A DNA stretch of 64,000 nucleotides from Peptostreptococcus sp. D1 (GCF_900112955.1 NZ_FONP01000001.1:310001-374000), one strand, 5' to 3'; counted from the first letter of the stretch, positions 1 to 9,602 are shown. Notes: generated by a model from the letters alone, not told the origin. Numbers and translations are program-made.

Positions 1-62
1 CCATGAAAAAACCGACCTCCCAATCGTTAGATTTTGGGGTCTAACTTTTGGTGATCGGTACA
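1..62 (-). mobile_element. IS3/IS150-like element end, or terminator hairpin
   Basis: Read on the minus strand this stretch begins TGTACCGATCACCAAAAGTT and runs into AGACCCC, which resembles the ends of IS150-group IS3 elements (TGTACT...AAAAGTTAGAC). It also folds: ACCGATCACC...AGTTAGA pairs imperfectly with TCTAACGATTGGGAGGTCGGT and is followed by TTTTTTC at 5-10, so it could instead terminate the sigma-factor gene. No transposase is visible because the window ends here. Both readings remain open. Confidence 0.4.
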
Positions 63-156
63 TTTTACCATAGAAGGACTTATTTTTATTTACAAAGCTT
101 TTGCATACTCTCTAAATATATATATATAATTAATAAACCTTGCGTTCATGTGTTTT

Positions 157-1077
157 TTATAATAACCCTTTTTTTATTTTTTCAATGGCCCTTTTCTTAA
201 TTTTTCCAACAGCTGGAACGGAGATGTTTAATTCCTCCGACAAATCCTTTTGCGTTCTGTCTTCAATATAAATGCCTTTAATAATATCGTACTCCTTCTT
301 TGAAAGCTTCTTCATTTCCTGGATAATCGAAATATATTCATAATAATCATCCATTTTTTCAAGATAATCCCTATAAGTTTTCATGTTGTATTTTTCATAG
401 GCTGAAACATCACACTCAATGGAACCATCAATATTTATAGTACAAATATTACTTCTACTTTTTACCGCATTTATACTAGATTCAATCTTTTTCGCATCAA
501 TATGAATTTCTCTTGATATTTTCTCAATATCGTCTTTAGTAATATAATCTCCTATTAAACTAATTTTATCGCTACATTTTTTATATATCGATCCAGCTTC
601 TCTAGATATTGAAATTAGACCATATTGCCTATACATATTTCTGATACTAAACTTTACATTATTTGTTAAATATGTATTGACTTTTACATTTGCTCTAAAA
701 TCATATTTTTTAATCGTATCTAAAACTCCAATAATACCAGTCTGAAATAAATCGTCATCATCTAAGCCTCTAGATTTAAAAGCGATAATATCAGAATCAC
801 GACTAGTTAATATTCTTACGTAATCCATCTTGTCCAAAATAAAGTATTCCTTAGCAACATCATTACCATTCTGTGCCTCCCACAATAAAATTCGGTCTTT
901 TCTGTCATTAATATCTTCTACAAGTATGTGCTCAAATTCTTTATTTTTATCCTTATTATAATTTTCATTACAATAACAAACAAAGTCATCAATTTCTTTT
1001 CTAAGATTGCCACTGCACATGCTATGTATTCCCTCCAACATATCATCAAAAAATACATAAGAAAAATCACATTGCAT
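157..1077 (-). CDS. Sigma-70 family RNA polymerase sigma factor
   Basis: A 306-aa alternative sigma factor that would direct RNA polymerase to a special promoter set. Region 2 is visible around residues 106-150 (DDDDLFQTGIIGVLDTIKKYDF-like core, then a NTYL stretch), and a C-terminal region 4 helix-turn-helix lies around 254-306 (QKDLSEELNISVPAVGKIKKR). The first 90 residues are not conserved sigma sequence. The layout is closer to sporulation/flagellar-type group 3 factors than to ECF factors, because extra residues sit between regions 2 and 4. No anti-sigma gene is adjacent. Target regulon unknown. The start is preceded by a modest AAGGT ribosome binding site. Confidence 0.75.
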   Translation of the reverse strand: MQCDFSYVFFDDMLEGIHSMCSGNLRKEIDDFVCYCNENYNKDKNKEFEHILVEDINDRKDRILLWEAQNGNDVAKEYFILDKMDYVRILTSRDSDIIAFKSRGLDDDDLFQTGIIGVLDTIKKYDFRANVKVNTYLTNNVKFSIRNMYRQYGLISISREAGSIYKKCSDKISLIGDYITKDDIEKISREIHIDAKKIESSINAVKSRSNICTINIDGSIECDVSAYEKYNMKTYRDYLEKMDDYYEYISIIQEMKKLSKKEYDIIKGIYIEDRTQKDLSEELNISVPAVGKIKKRAIEKIKKGLL

Positions 1078-1315
1078 TCGACCTTGAAAAATGATAATTA
1101 AAAAATAATATTACAACACATAAATCATTATAAATACAGATTTTCACCTCCAATTAAGCCAATATTGTAAACATCATCAAACAAAAATCAATATCTTAAT
1201 CTCTCCAATCATATTATAGGCAGTAATAAAAAAAAATAAACTAAAAACTATAAAAAAATACTATTTTCTCTTTTTTTTATGTATATTTAAAGTTTTTATT
1301 CTTTTTTTACAAATA

Positions 1316-1347
1316 ATATGAGATATCTTTACTAAAATATCTCATAT
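1316..1347 (-). terminator. Perfect 11-bp hairpin between zntA and the sigma gene
   Basis: ATATGAGATAT (1316-1326) and ATATCTCATAT (1337-1347) form a perfect stem with a 10-nt loop downstream of the zinc ATPase gene. The T-run is weak on the minus strand and better on the plus strand. The rest of the gap 1078-1437 is AT-rich with no gene seen. Confidence 0.5.
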
Positions 1348-1417
1348 GCTTTATTTTCATTTAATTATAACATTTTCATTTTTATTTGTTAATATATTTT
1401 ATAAAAAATTATTTTTT

Positions 1418-1440
1418 TAAACGTATTTTAAACGTATTTA
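1418..1440. repeat. 11-bp tandem duplication at the zntA stop codon
   Basis: On the minus strand the stop codon begins TAAATACGTTT, followed at once by AAAATACGTTT, a tandem 11-mer differing at one base. It is one of several stop-proximal duplications in this window. Confidence 0.6.
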
Positions 1441-3657
1441 CCTGTAATTCCTCTTTAGTACACGTAAAGAATTTAAAACCGCCAGTACAGCCACACCCAC
1501 ATCTGCGAATATAGCCAGCCACATATTTGCTAATCCAAACACACTCATAATTAGAACAATTATTTTTAATCCCATGGCTAAGAAAATATTTTGCCAAGAA
1601 ATTTTGCTGGTAAATTTCGCTATTCTTATAGCTATAGGCAGCTTTGAAATCTCGTCAGTCATAAACACAATATCCGATGCCTCAATCGCTGAATCCGATC
1701 CCATTCCACCCATGGATATTCCAACATCCGATCTAGCAATTACCGGTGCATCATTTATTCCATCGCCAATAAATGCTACGTTTCCTTTTCCAATATTCGA
1801 TTCAATAATCTGTTCCAATATATTAACCTTATCTACTGGAAGTAAATTTGCATGATATTCGTCAAAGCCTGCAATATGTGAAACTTCGCTAGCAACTCGT
1901 TCTGTATCTCCAGTTAGCATTATAACTCTCTCTATTCCAATTTTCTTCAATTCATCAATAGCTTCAAATATTCCAGCTTTTATTTCATCTGATATTTCTA
2001 TACATCCTAAATACAATCTATCAGCTGCCACATGAACTTTTGTAGAAGAGCTTTTGCTTTCAGAATATGAAATACCAAATTTTTGCATCAATCTGTAGTT
2101 ACCAGCAAGAATTTCCTTTCCTTTGTACACCGTCCTTACCCCATGAGAAGATATTTCCTCGTACTCCGTCATATTCGCTTCATCTACAACCTCATCAATG
2201 TCCAAAATATTTGAGGCATACTTCACGATTGAGGTCGCAATCGGATGTATCGATCTACTTTCTGCAATTCTAGCATATTCAAATATTTCTTTTTCTGTAA
2301 TATCATCGCCTAACACCACGTTTGAAACCTCGAATGTACCTTTTGTAATTGTTCCAGTCTTATCCAAAACCACTATATTTACTTTTCTCAAAGCCTCAAG
2401 ATAATTACTTCCCTTTACTAGAATACCATTTTTTGATGATATTCCTATTCCGGAAAAATACGTAAGTGGTATTGATAAAACTAAAGCACATGGACAAGAT
2501 ACTACCAAGAATACCAATCCTCTATATGCCCACTTATAAAAGGGTTCTCCTAAAATAAGTGTTGGAGCAATTGCCAACAATAAAGCCAAGCTCACGACAA
2601 TTGGAGTATAGTATTTTGCAAAAACAGAAATGAAATTTTCTGTTTTTGACTTTTTTGAAGTAGCATTTTCAACCATATCAAGTATCTTTGACACAGTAGA
2701 ATCCTTCATTAATTTTTCTACTTCAATTGTAACCACTGATTTTTTGTTGATCACACCTGAAAGCACCCTTTCACCTATTTTTATACTTTTTAACACAGAT
2801 TCACCGGTAATCGCAGAAGTATCAAACATACTATTTCCCTTGATAATTTTTCCATCAAGAGGGACCTTTTCTCCAACTCTTACAACAATTATATCCCCAA
2901 TATTCACACTTTCAGGACTTACTCGAACTATTTCGCCATCAATTAGTAAATTTGCCACATCCGGTTTTATATCCATAAGTGATTCGATATCTTTTCTAGA
3001 CTTCGAAACAGCATGCGATTCAAGCAACTCACCAATTGAATAAAAAACCATTACTCCAACTGCTTCCGGATATTCTCCTATTATCAACGCACCAATTGTA
3101 GCAACAGACATCAAGAAATTTTCATCCATTAGCTTCCCCTTTAATATATTTCTAATAGCATCTCCCAAAACCTCGTACCCTGCAACAAAATATGCGACAA
3201 CAAATAATGCATTCGCAACGATGTAATTTTCTAGTACTGAATTGAATACATATGCCGACAAACTAAAAATAACCGCTACAGCAATGGATATTATTTTTAG
3301 ATTTTCTTCATTCTCAATTCTAAATATACTTCTATTACTTTTATCACTTTCAGAAGAACATAATGAGCAAGAAGAAGAGCAGGAGCACGATTCACTTTTT
3401 GATTCCCTATCAAAATTATTTTCAGTACCTTGTCCCAATACCTCTATTTTTAAGCCTGGTTCAGTTGTGTCGATAATATTTCTAATATATCCAATTTGCT
3501 CTGCAACATTTTCATTGTCTTTGATATTTGCTATTAATTTTTTACTTACGAAGTTTAAAGATGCACTATCAACGCTTTCCATCTTTTTAACCTTTTCTTC
3601 AATAACACCCGCACAATGTGCACAATTTAAGCCTCCCAAAATAATCTCAACCTTCAT
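1438..3657 (-). CDS. zntA: Zn/Cd/Pb-translocating P1B-type ATPase
   Basis: A 739-aa heavy-metal efflux pump (ZntA/CadA type) exporting Zn(II), Cd(II) or Pb(II) across the membrane. Domains in order: N-terminal HMA domain with CAHC at residues 12-15; a Cys/Ser-rich linker around 90-102 that may add metal ligands; transmembrane helices; an actuator with TGES near 285; the CPC metal-site motif at 388-390; the DKTGT phosphorylation motif near 432; a SIHP nucleotide motif; and GDGINDAP. The last helix carries a FADVG motif, typical of the P1B-2 zinc/cadmium subgroup rather than copper pumps. It starts 11 nt after the stop of the repressor gene, with an AGGGAGG site, so the two form an operon. Confidence 0.93.
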   Translation of the reverse strand: MKVEIILGGLNCAHCAGVIEEKVKKMESVDSASLNFVSKKLIANIKDNENVAEQIGYIRNIIDTTEPGLKIEVLGQGTENNFDRESKSESCSCSSSCSLCSSESDKSNRSIFRIENEENLKIISIAVAVIFSLSAYVFNSVLENYIVANALFVVAYFVAGYEVLGDAIRNILKGKLMDENFLMSVATIGALIIGEYPEAVGVMVFYSIGELLESHAVSKSRKDIESLMDIKPDVANLLIDGEIVRVSPESVNIGDIIVVRVGEKVPLDGKIIKGNSMFDTSAITGESVLKSIKIGERVLSGVINKKSVVTIEVEKLMKDSTVSKILDMVENATSKKSKTENFISVFAKYYTPIVVSLALLLAIAPTLILGEPFYKWAYRGLVFLVVSCPCALVLSIPLTYFSGIGISSKNGILVKGSNYLEALRKVNIVVLDKTGTITKGTFEVSNVVLGDDITEKEIFEYARIAESRSIHPIATSIVKYASNILDIDEVVDEANMTEYEEISSHGVRTVYKGKEILAGNYRLMQKFGISYSESKSSSTKVHVAADRLYLGCIEISDEIKAGIFEAIDELKKIGIERVIMLTGDTERVASEVSHIAGFDEYHANLLPVDKVNILEQIIESNIGKGNVAFIGDGINDAPVIARSDVGISMGGMGSDSAIEASDIVFMTDEISKLPIAIRIAKFTSKISWQNIFLAMGLKIIVLIMSVFGLANMWLAIFADVGVAVLAVLNSLRVLKRNYR

Positions 3658-3668
3658 AAAAACCTCCC

Positions 3669-4127
3669 TTAGTAGTACATTTCATTGACATGAGATAATC
3701 CGAACTCGAATATCTTGTTTACATGCTCATCATCCAGTGAATAATACACCGTCTTACCCTCTCTTCTGTATTTTACCAGCCTCGCCCTTTTAAGCACTCT
3801 TAACTGATGAGATATGGCAGATTGAGTCATTCCCAAAAACTTTGCTATATCACAAACGCACATTTCATAATCCTTTATTGCATAAATTATCTTTATTCTT
3901 GTTATATCTCCAAACACCTTGAACAATTCTGACAAATCGTCCAAAACCTCATTTTCTGGTATATTTCTTTTGATTTTTTCAACCAATTCATCATTAGTTT
4001 TTTGGATATCACATACTTCAATGCTTATTTCGTTTTCTAAAACACGAGCTTCTATTTCATCTACATTCATCAAATCCATTACATCCTTATCATTTAAAAT
4101 AATTCCATCTTTCAATTCTTGATCCAT
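3669..4127 (-). CDS. ArsR/SmtB family metal-sensing repressor (CadC/CzrA-like)
   Basis: A 152-aa winged-helix repressor that should leave DNA when it binds zinc, cadmium or lead. The alpha-3 helix has CVC (Cys90, Cys92) as in CadC (ELCVCDL), and Cys39 in the long N-terminal arm could complete an alpha-3N site. The C-terminal helix has Asp123, His125, His136 and Glu139, with exactly the D-x-H...H-xx-E spacing of the SmtB/CzrA alpha-5 zinc site. The recognition helix is in TQSAISHQLRVLKRA. It lies directly upstream of the efflux ATPase gene and probably represses both from the palindrome at 4166. Confidence 0.92.
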   Translation of the reverse strand: MDQELKDGIILNDKDVMDLMNVDEIEARVLENEISIEVCDIQKTNDELVEKIKRNIPENEVLDDLSELFKVFGDITRIKIIYAIKDYEMCVCDIAKFLGMTQSAISHQLRVLKRARLVKYRREGKTVYYSLDDEHVNKIFEFGLSHVNEMYY

Positions 4128-4157
4128 CGTTTTCTCCCTTCAAAAATACTATTTATA

Positions 4158-4179
4158 ATTATATGTGAATAATTATTCA
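4158..4179 (-). promoter_or_regulatory. -10 box and SmtB/CadC operator of the repressor-ATPase operon
   Basis: TGAATAATTATTCA at 4166-4179 is a perfect 14-bp palindrome matching the ArsR/SmtB operator core. A TATAAT -10 (minus strand, 4158-4163) lies just downstream, so bound repressor would cover the promoter spacer. Confidence 0.75.
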
Positions 4180-4293
4180 TATGTTTATATATTTATTGTA
4201 ATGCTTTTTTTATTTTTTGTAAACACATAAATTATAAAAGCTAAGCTCAGCAAATAATTTGCTCCTCTTGAAATCATTATCAAAAATTACAAA

Positions 4294-4342
4294 TAAAAAA
4301 TAGAGATAACACATTTATTTTTTTGAATAAAATATGTATCTC
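4294..4342 (-). terminator. Terminator after the ABC exporter gene
   Basis: On the minus strand GAGATACATATTTTATT pairs with AATAAATGTGTTATCTC (4303-4342), followed by a T-rich tail. It lies about 45 bp after the stop codon at 4386. Confidence 0.65.
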
Positions 4343-4385
4343 CATTTTTTGAATAACGTTATATCAGATAATCTTTTTTATATGC

Positions 4386-6143
4386 CTAATACACAATACT
4401 GTCGTTGTTACCGGACCTTGTATATAAACTATAATAATATGATTTATTATTCATCAGTTCTTCATGCGTTCCTCTCTCAAGTATTCCCTCACTACTCATT
4501 ACAATAATTAAATCGGCATCTTGAATTGTCGTCAATCTATGTGCAATTGTAATCGTAGTTCTTCCTTTTGACAATTTTTCCAATGATTCTTGAACTACTA
4601 ACTCACTATTGTTATCCAAAGCAGAGGTCGCTTCATCTAGAATAAGAATTGGTGGGTTTTTTAAAAATACTCGAGCGATCGAAATTCTCTGTTTTTGACC
4701 ACCAGATAGCTTGACACCTCTTTCGCCGACGTATGTATCAAATCCATGCTCAAGCTCCATTATAAAATCATATGCTCCAGCCATTTTTGCAGCTTCAACT
4801 ATTTCTTCGTCAGTTGAGTCCTGTTTTCCATAGGCAATATTTTCTTTTATTGTACCAGAGAACAGATACACATCCTGCTGAACTATGCCTATATTATTTC
4901 TAAGAGATTTCAAAGTAATATCGATAATATTTTTGCCATCTAACAATATTTCACCGCTAGTTACATCATAAAATCTTGGAATCAATGCACAAACAGTTGT
5001 TTTTCCACTTCCAGAGGGTCCTACTAATGCGATATTCTGACCTTTTTTTATTTTTAAATTAAAATCCCTCAATATGTAATCAAGGTTTTCTTTATATCTA
5101 AATGAAATATTATTGAACTCTATTTCACCCTGGACCGAATCAAGCTCCACAGCATTTTCTGAATCTACTATTTCGGATTCTATAGACATAATCTCATTAA
5201 ACCTCTCAATTCCAGTCATACCCTTCTGAAATTGCTCCGTAAACTCTATTATTCTTTTTACAGTGGCTAATAATGATGTTACATACATTACATAAGCCAA
5301 CATATCACCTGGCTCTATCCTACCTTTCATTATCAGAATTCCACCAAATACAATTACTATAAGATACATCAGCCCATCTATACTTCTATTAACAGTATTA
5401 AATCCAGCCATTGATTTATAGAACCTTTCCTTAATTGAAAGAAATTTATTATTGTCTTTTTGAAATTTTTCAAACTCTATATCCTCATTAGCAAAGCTCT
5501 TCACTACTCTTATTCCAAGTAAGCTGTCTTCAATACTTGAATTCAATTCTCCAATGTGAACTCTCTGCTTTTTCTGTTCATTACGCATTTTATTTTTAAA
5601 ATTGTTTGAACTCATAAACATTATAGGTATCATAACGAAAATAGCAATTGTAAGCTCAGCATTTATATTAACCAAAATGATAAATGAAACGATAAGCTTT
5701 ATTGCTCCTATAAAATATTCTTCCGGACAATGATGAGAAAACTCTGTTATATCAAATAAATCATTAGTCATTCTGGACATTATTTGACCAACCTTTGTCT
5801 CATTGTAATAGTTATCTGACAATGTTTGAAGATGTGAGTATACATCTTGTCTCATGTCAGTTTCTATTTTTGCACCCATTATGTGACCTATTGAAGCCAT
5901 ATAGTAAACAGCAATTAGCTCAATTATCTTTATTATCACAAATATCAATCCTAGTCTGATAATTATTTGCACGCTTATTGATGAAGTATCTACCATACCT
6001 ATATTTGCTATATATCTCAATATCAAAGGCAAAACCATTTCTGATGCAGTTGTCAACGCTGCACAAAACAAATCTATTATCAATATGCTCTTATATCTCT
6101 TAAAATACGGCCATACACTCTTTATTAAACTAATGTTTGTCAT
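4386..6143 (-). CDS. ABC exporter half-transporter (MsbA/LmrA type)
   Basis: An ABC exporter subunit with an N-terminal six-helix membrane domain (about the first 310 residues) and a C-terminal nucleotide-binding domain. The latter has a canonical Walker A (GPSGSGKTT), Q-loop (GIVQQDVYLF), signature (LSGGQKQR) and Walker B (LILDEATSAL), so a homodimer could be fully active. An upstream ATG at 6167 abuts its Shine-Dalgarno with no spacing, so I prefer the ATG at 6143 (MTNISLIKSVWPYF). Either start overlaps the membrane-protein gene. It is last in a tightly packed set. Substrate unknown. Confidence 0.85.
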   Translation of the reverse strand: MTNISLIKSVWPYFKRYKSILIIDLFCAALTTASEMVLPLILRYIANIGMVDTSSISVQIIIRLGLIFVIIKIIELIAVYYMASIGHIMGAKIETDMRQDVYSHLQTLSDNYYNETKVGQIMSRMTNDLFDITEFSHHCPEEYFIGAIKLIVSFIILVNINAELTIAIFVMIPIMFMSSNNFKNKMRNEQKKQRVHIGELNSSIEDSLLGIRVVKSFANEDIEFEKFQKDNNKFLSIKERFYKSMAGFNTVNRSIDGLMYLIVIVFGGILIMKGRIEPGDMLAYVMYVTSLLATVKRIIEFTEQFQKGMTGIERFNEIMSIESEIVDSENAVELDSVQGEIEFNNISFRYKENLDYILRDFNLKIKKGQNIALVGPSGSGKTTVCALIPRFYDVTSGEILLDGKNIIDITLKSLRNNIGIVQQDVYLFSGTIKENIAYGKQDSTDEEIVEAAKMAGAYDFIMELEHGFDTYVGERGVKLSGGQKQRISIARVFLKNPPILILDEATSALDNNSELVVQESLEKLSKGRTTITIAHRLTTIQDADLIIVMSSEGILERGTHEELMNNKSYYYSLYTRSGNNDSIVY

Positions 6144-6603
6144 TATATTCCGCTTGGTCAGCTTCATCTCCTTTCAAATCTAATTGTAAAATTATATCTC
6201 TGTTCAACACCTCAATATAGGCATATGAAATGAACAATCCCATAAAAAACACACATAATATTAAATGACAAAATTCAACACTCAGCACACCGTTTACAAT
6301 AATCTTCAATTCACCACTCATGACATCCCTTATTCCTGAAATCAATGTTATACCAGAAATAGCACCTATCAAGAGCATTGTAAATCTACTTTTCTTATAT
6401 ATGTTAATATCTCTACTCAAAATATTCTTGGAATATACAAAAATTATTGAAAAAGACAAAATAATAATCGTTTGATATGGATATATCGCCCATAAAAAAC
6501 CAAATTTAGCCAAAACAAAATTGACAAAAAACAATGGTATCATTATTATTGAGGTCTCCTTAATAATTTTTTTGTTCACACCTTTAACCTTCATATTTAT
6601 CAA
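6130..6603 (-). CDS. Small integral membrane protein, function unknown
   Basis: A 157-aa protein with about four hydrophobic segments (roughly residues 17-36, 40-57, 73-92 and 105-128) and a charged acidic C-terminus. I do not recognise the family. Its stop lies inside the ABC exporter gene's start region, and its start is 3 nt after the stop of the P-loop protein gene, so it is translated as part of that set. It may be an accessory membrane partner of the exporter, but only position supports that. Confidence 0.65.
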   Translation of the reverse strand: MINMKVKGVNKKIIKETSIIMIPLFFVNFVLAKFGFLWAIYPYQTIIILSFSIIFVYSKNILSRDINIYKKSRFTMLLIGAISGITLISGIRDVMSGELKIIVNGVLSVEFCHLILCVFFMGLFISYAYIEVLNRDIILQLDLKGDEADQAEYNDKH

Positions 6604-6606
6604 CGC

Positions 6607-8295
6607 CTATCTATATAACTCGTCAAGTAATTGCTTTGCAGATTCTTTGATAGCTTCACCGGAATTATTCACTCCCAGCTGAGTATATATCTCTCCAACC
6701 TTTGTGTTTGTATCAAACAAAGCTTCAAATATGTTATCTATCAAAGGCCCTGTTTCCTCTTGCTTCTGTTCTGGACCAAAAGGATTTGCAAAATACGTCT
6801 TGCTGATTCCTTTTTCATCAGTCGTACCCAATGCCTTTCTTTTTCCTTCAACAAAAACAGACTTTGCTTCCTGTGCATTTGTAAAATAATTAAGTCCAAT
6901 TTTTTCATCATAGTTATTAGCGTAAAGGAACATATCAACCTTAATGCCCTTTACTATATCTCTATAGGTTGAAACTGGAATTACGACTCTAGCATTTGTA
7001 GATTCTGGATTAAAGAAAATACTTCTATCCATATCTCTATATGCGGCACCACTTTCAAGGTCATCTAATCTGACAAAGGCTCCTATCTCAGTCCCTTTCG
7101 CATATACTTGTCCACCTTTCAAATAGAAGCTTCCCATGTCATCAAACACAATGTCCATATCTCTAATTTGATCATCTGATATCATCCTTAACGCTTCTAT
7201 TGTTTCGGATTTTCCCGCACCTGAGTCTCCCAAAAATGCGATATTCTTTGTGCTTCCATCCATCAATGTAATACTTACCATTGCACCATGAATAGGAAGC
7301 TTCTTTTTTGATATCATGGATACATTATGAAGTGTCAAACAGGTCTTTTTGATATAACCAAAATACTCAGCCCTTTTATTGTACGCAACCTGCCCAACAT
7401 ATATGTCATTTTCCTTGTCATGATAGAATTTGCAGCCCTCTTTATCAGTATTCATACCAAATAAGCAAATCAAATCTGGTTTTTTATATCTTATTTCATC
7501 TATAGTTGCCAATTCAAAAAGATTTGCCAGAGAAACACCACTAGGCATAAAATCCTTGTGGAAATATATAAATGCAAGACTTTCACCTATTTTAGCTGGA
7601 TAACAGAACCAATTTTCCGGGCTTTCATTATACTCAATCATAGGATGAGTAAATATTTCATCAAATGTACCAACCCTCTTATTTGAAGCTGGATGAATCA
7701 ATAAAGGCGAATGAAGCATTATCGTGCTAATAAATGGAATTGCAGCCAGCTTCCTATACGTATCTCCTGACTGCCATTCAATATTATTTAATAGGATACA
7801 AGCATTTGAGCCTGGATTTAGTTGTCTGTATACCTGATTTTGATGACCTTGTAGCTTCTCACCAATCGTTCTATAAAAATTCAAAACCATATTATTAAAA
7901 TGATTGTCTATCTCAATAAATCTTTTCGCTGTTAACACGCTATTATTCAACTCTATCACGCCAAATTTAAGTCTACTCCTAAAGTAAGTATAAATATCTT
8001 CAAACGTTTTTAAAAATAGATTTTTATTTTTTAAATAATCATCCTCTATTTCATCTATTTCCAATATAAGTATTTTCTTTAAGCAAAGAATAAAATCACT
8101 AACCGCTTGATGCTTTGATTTTTCTCCTATCAAGAATCTCGCAATTTTTCCATTTCTCTTCTTTATTATTGAAACATAGCTCAGCATCAATTTCTCCAAT
8201 TCTTTGCTGTTGACAAGCTCAAAAATATCCTTGTAATATGTTTCCTTATAATTGATTATTACTGGCGATTGACTGCCCTCACTATAATTAACCAT
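6607..8295 (-). CDS. HPr kinase/PEPCK-like P-loop protein
   Basis: A 562-aa protein. The clearest motif is a P-loop (FLGDSGAGKSE, about residue 355) followed by an acidic pair in IVFDDMG, the arrangement of HPr kinase/phosphorylase and of the PEPCK superfamily. The classical ATP-PEPCK motifs are not evident, and it lacks the compact size of HPrK (about 310 aa). The N-terminal 330 residues contain several His/Asn-rich stretches I do not recognise. Database names such as phosphoenolpyruvate carboxykinase are plausible for relatives, but the reaction is unproven. The start ATG overlaps the TatD gene stop by 8 nt, implying translational coupling. Confidence 0.6.
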   Translation of the reverse strand: MVNYSEGSQSPVIINYKETYYKDIFELVNSKELEKLMLSYVSIIKKRNGKIARFLIGEKSKHQAVSDFILCLKKILILEIDEIEDDYLKNKNLFLKTFEDIYTYFRSRLKFGVIELNNSVLTAKRFIEIDNHFNNMVLNFYRTIGEKLQGHQNQVYRQLNPGSNACILLNNIEWQSGDTYRKLAAIPFISTIMLHSPLLIHPASNKRVGTFDEIFTHPMIEYNESPENWFCYPAKIGESLAFIYFHKDFMPSGVSLANLFELATIDEIRYKKPDLICLFGMNTDKEGCKFYHDKENDIYVGQVAYNKRAEYFGYIKKTCLTLHNVSMISKKKLPIHGAMVSITLMDGSTKNIAFLGDSGAGKSETIEALRMISDDQIRDMDIVFDDMGSFYLKGGQVYAKGTEIGAFVRLDDLESGAAYRDMDRSIFFNPESTNARVVIPVSTYRDIVKGIKVDMFLYANNYDEKIGLNYFTNAQEAKSVFVEGKRKALGTTDEKGISKTYFANPFGPEQKQEETGPLIDNIFEALFDTNTKVGEIYTQLGVNNSGEAIKESAKQLLDELYR

Positions 8296-9094
8296 TTTTA
8301 TAACCCTTTCTCAATAAAAATTCTGAATTTGTATTTACAATATCTACCATTTTTCTTGGCGAAATTTCCTTTATTTGAGCTATTTCATCTATCGTAATTT
8401 CTAGATAATCTCTCAATTCATTTTCACTGATAGCTTTATTATACAACCATTGCAATGCATTTAAGCCATCAGTTTCAATCAATATTCTATCCAATGGAAC
8501 TCTTTTTGCCAAGGTCCTTATATTTTTATCCTCCAGCAAAGCCGGTCCAAAGGTAAAATAACACCCTAAAGAAATATACTCATCTATATAATTTTTACAA
8601 CTATACCAATGAACAATAAATTGCAGACTGTATTTTCTTATTATATCATAAATTTCGCCTTCCATATTCTTTGTATGCAAAATAACAGGAAAATTATTTT
8701 TATATGCAAAATCTAAACTTCTCTCAAAGTTTGATTTTTGAATGCTTTTATCTACATTTGACCAACACGAATCCATTCCTATTTCTCCGACAAATGACGA
8801 ATATTTTGACATATTATTATAAAATATTTCTGTTTTTTCACTCCATGGTGCGTTGTCAAAAGGGTGAACTCCAGCACTGATAAAAAAAATATCATTTATC
8901 AACTTGGAATATTTCTCCCAGTTGTCACATTTCCTTATAATTTCCCACTCATGAAAATTACTAATATTTATAATGGGAATAATGTTTAAATCAAAATACG
9001 ACTCCAACTCATCTATTTTTTCAACATGAGTGTGAAAGTCGTATAATAAAGCTTTATTTCCTTTTCTGTCTAATGTATTATTACTATTTTTCAT
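8288..9094 (-). CDS. TatD-family metal-dependent hydrolase
   Basis: A TIM-barrel metallohydrolase of the TatD type (relatives are 3'-5' DNases or deaminase-like enzymes). Metal-ligand motifs visible: DFHTH near the N-terminus, the SAGVHP segment, GEIGMD, HTK, HWY and ETDG near the C-terminus. The ETDGLNAL segment differs slightly from the usual ETDSPYL, so specificity may have shifted. I start it at the ATG at 9094, which has a GGGGGG ribosome binding site; an upstream TTG at 9130 lies inside niaR. It overlaps both neighbours by a few bases. Confidence 0.8.
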   Translation of the reverse strand: MKNSNNTLDRKGNKALLYDFHTHVEKIDELESYFDLNIIPIINISNFHEWEIIRKCDNWEKYSKLINDIFFISAGVHPFDNAPWSEKTEIFYNNMSKYSSFVGEIGMDSCWSNVDKSIQKSNFERSLDFAYKNNFPVILHTKNMEGEIYDIIRKYSLQFIVHWYSCKNYIDEYISLGCYFTFGPALLEDKNIRTLAKRVPLDRILIETDGLNALQWLYNKAISENELRDYLEITIDEIAQIKEISPRKMVDIVNTNSEFLLRKGYKNG

Positions 9095-9602
9095 CAATAA
9101 GAAATCCCCCCTCAACAAGCTTTTTCTCAATTAAATCAAGATCTTCCTCACATTCTGCTCCAACAGTGTGATAGTGAATATTATCTGTCAGCTTGCATAG
9201 TGGTTTGTTCACATTTCCATCAAGACACTCCAAAAAATTCTGCACATGATTTCTATTGGAAAGATCTAGCTTTGCGCATATTTTTCCATAAATCTCGTGA
9301 ATGACATAAACATCCAATATTTTGCCACCAAAATCAACTATAATATTCAATTCATCCTCGGTATGCTTTTCATCATGAGAAACCTTAAATACTCTGGTAT
9401 GCCTCTTTCTCATTATATTATCTAAAATATAGCCTCTATTGGTTGAAATAATATTATATTCAGAAGCTCTTAGGAGGGCTATATCTCCAACAATTATCTG
9501 CCTACTCACACCAAATAATTCCGCCAAAAATGAAGCAGAAACAGGCTTTGTAGAATTCGACAAATGTTCAATTATCATTTTTCTTCTACTATTGTTATCC
9601 AT
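9084..9602 (-). CDS. niaR: NiaR (YrxA) niacin-responsive transcriptional repressor
   Basis: An HTH_11 plus 3H-domain protein. The N-terminal winged helix is in VSASFLAELFGVSRQIIVGDI. The C-terminal 3H domain shows its conserved histidines in RHTRVFKVSHD, VIHEIYG and IHYHTVGA, which bind a metal and nicotinic acid. In Firmicutes NiaR represses NAD synthesis and niacin transport genes when niacin is plentiful. No nadABC or niaP lies nearby, so it either acts at a distance or controls the genes it overlaps. The start at 9602 has GGAGG 6-7 nt upstream. Confidence 0.88.
   Translation of the reverse strand: MDNNSRRKMIIEHLSNSTKPVSASFLAELFGVSRQIIVGDIALLRASEYNIISTNRGYILDNIMRKRHTRVFKVSHDEKHTEDELNIIVDFGGKILDVYVIHEIYGKICAKLDLSNRNHVQNFLECLDGNVNKPLCKLTDNIHYHTVGAECEEDLDLIEKKLVEGGFLIDEK

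Noticed and set aside
2630-3043. Plus-strand open frame inside the zinc ATPase gene
   Set aside because: Shadow of the real minus-strand gene; no ribosome binding site or family motif.
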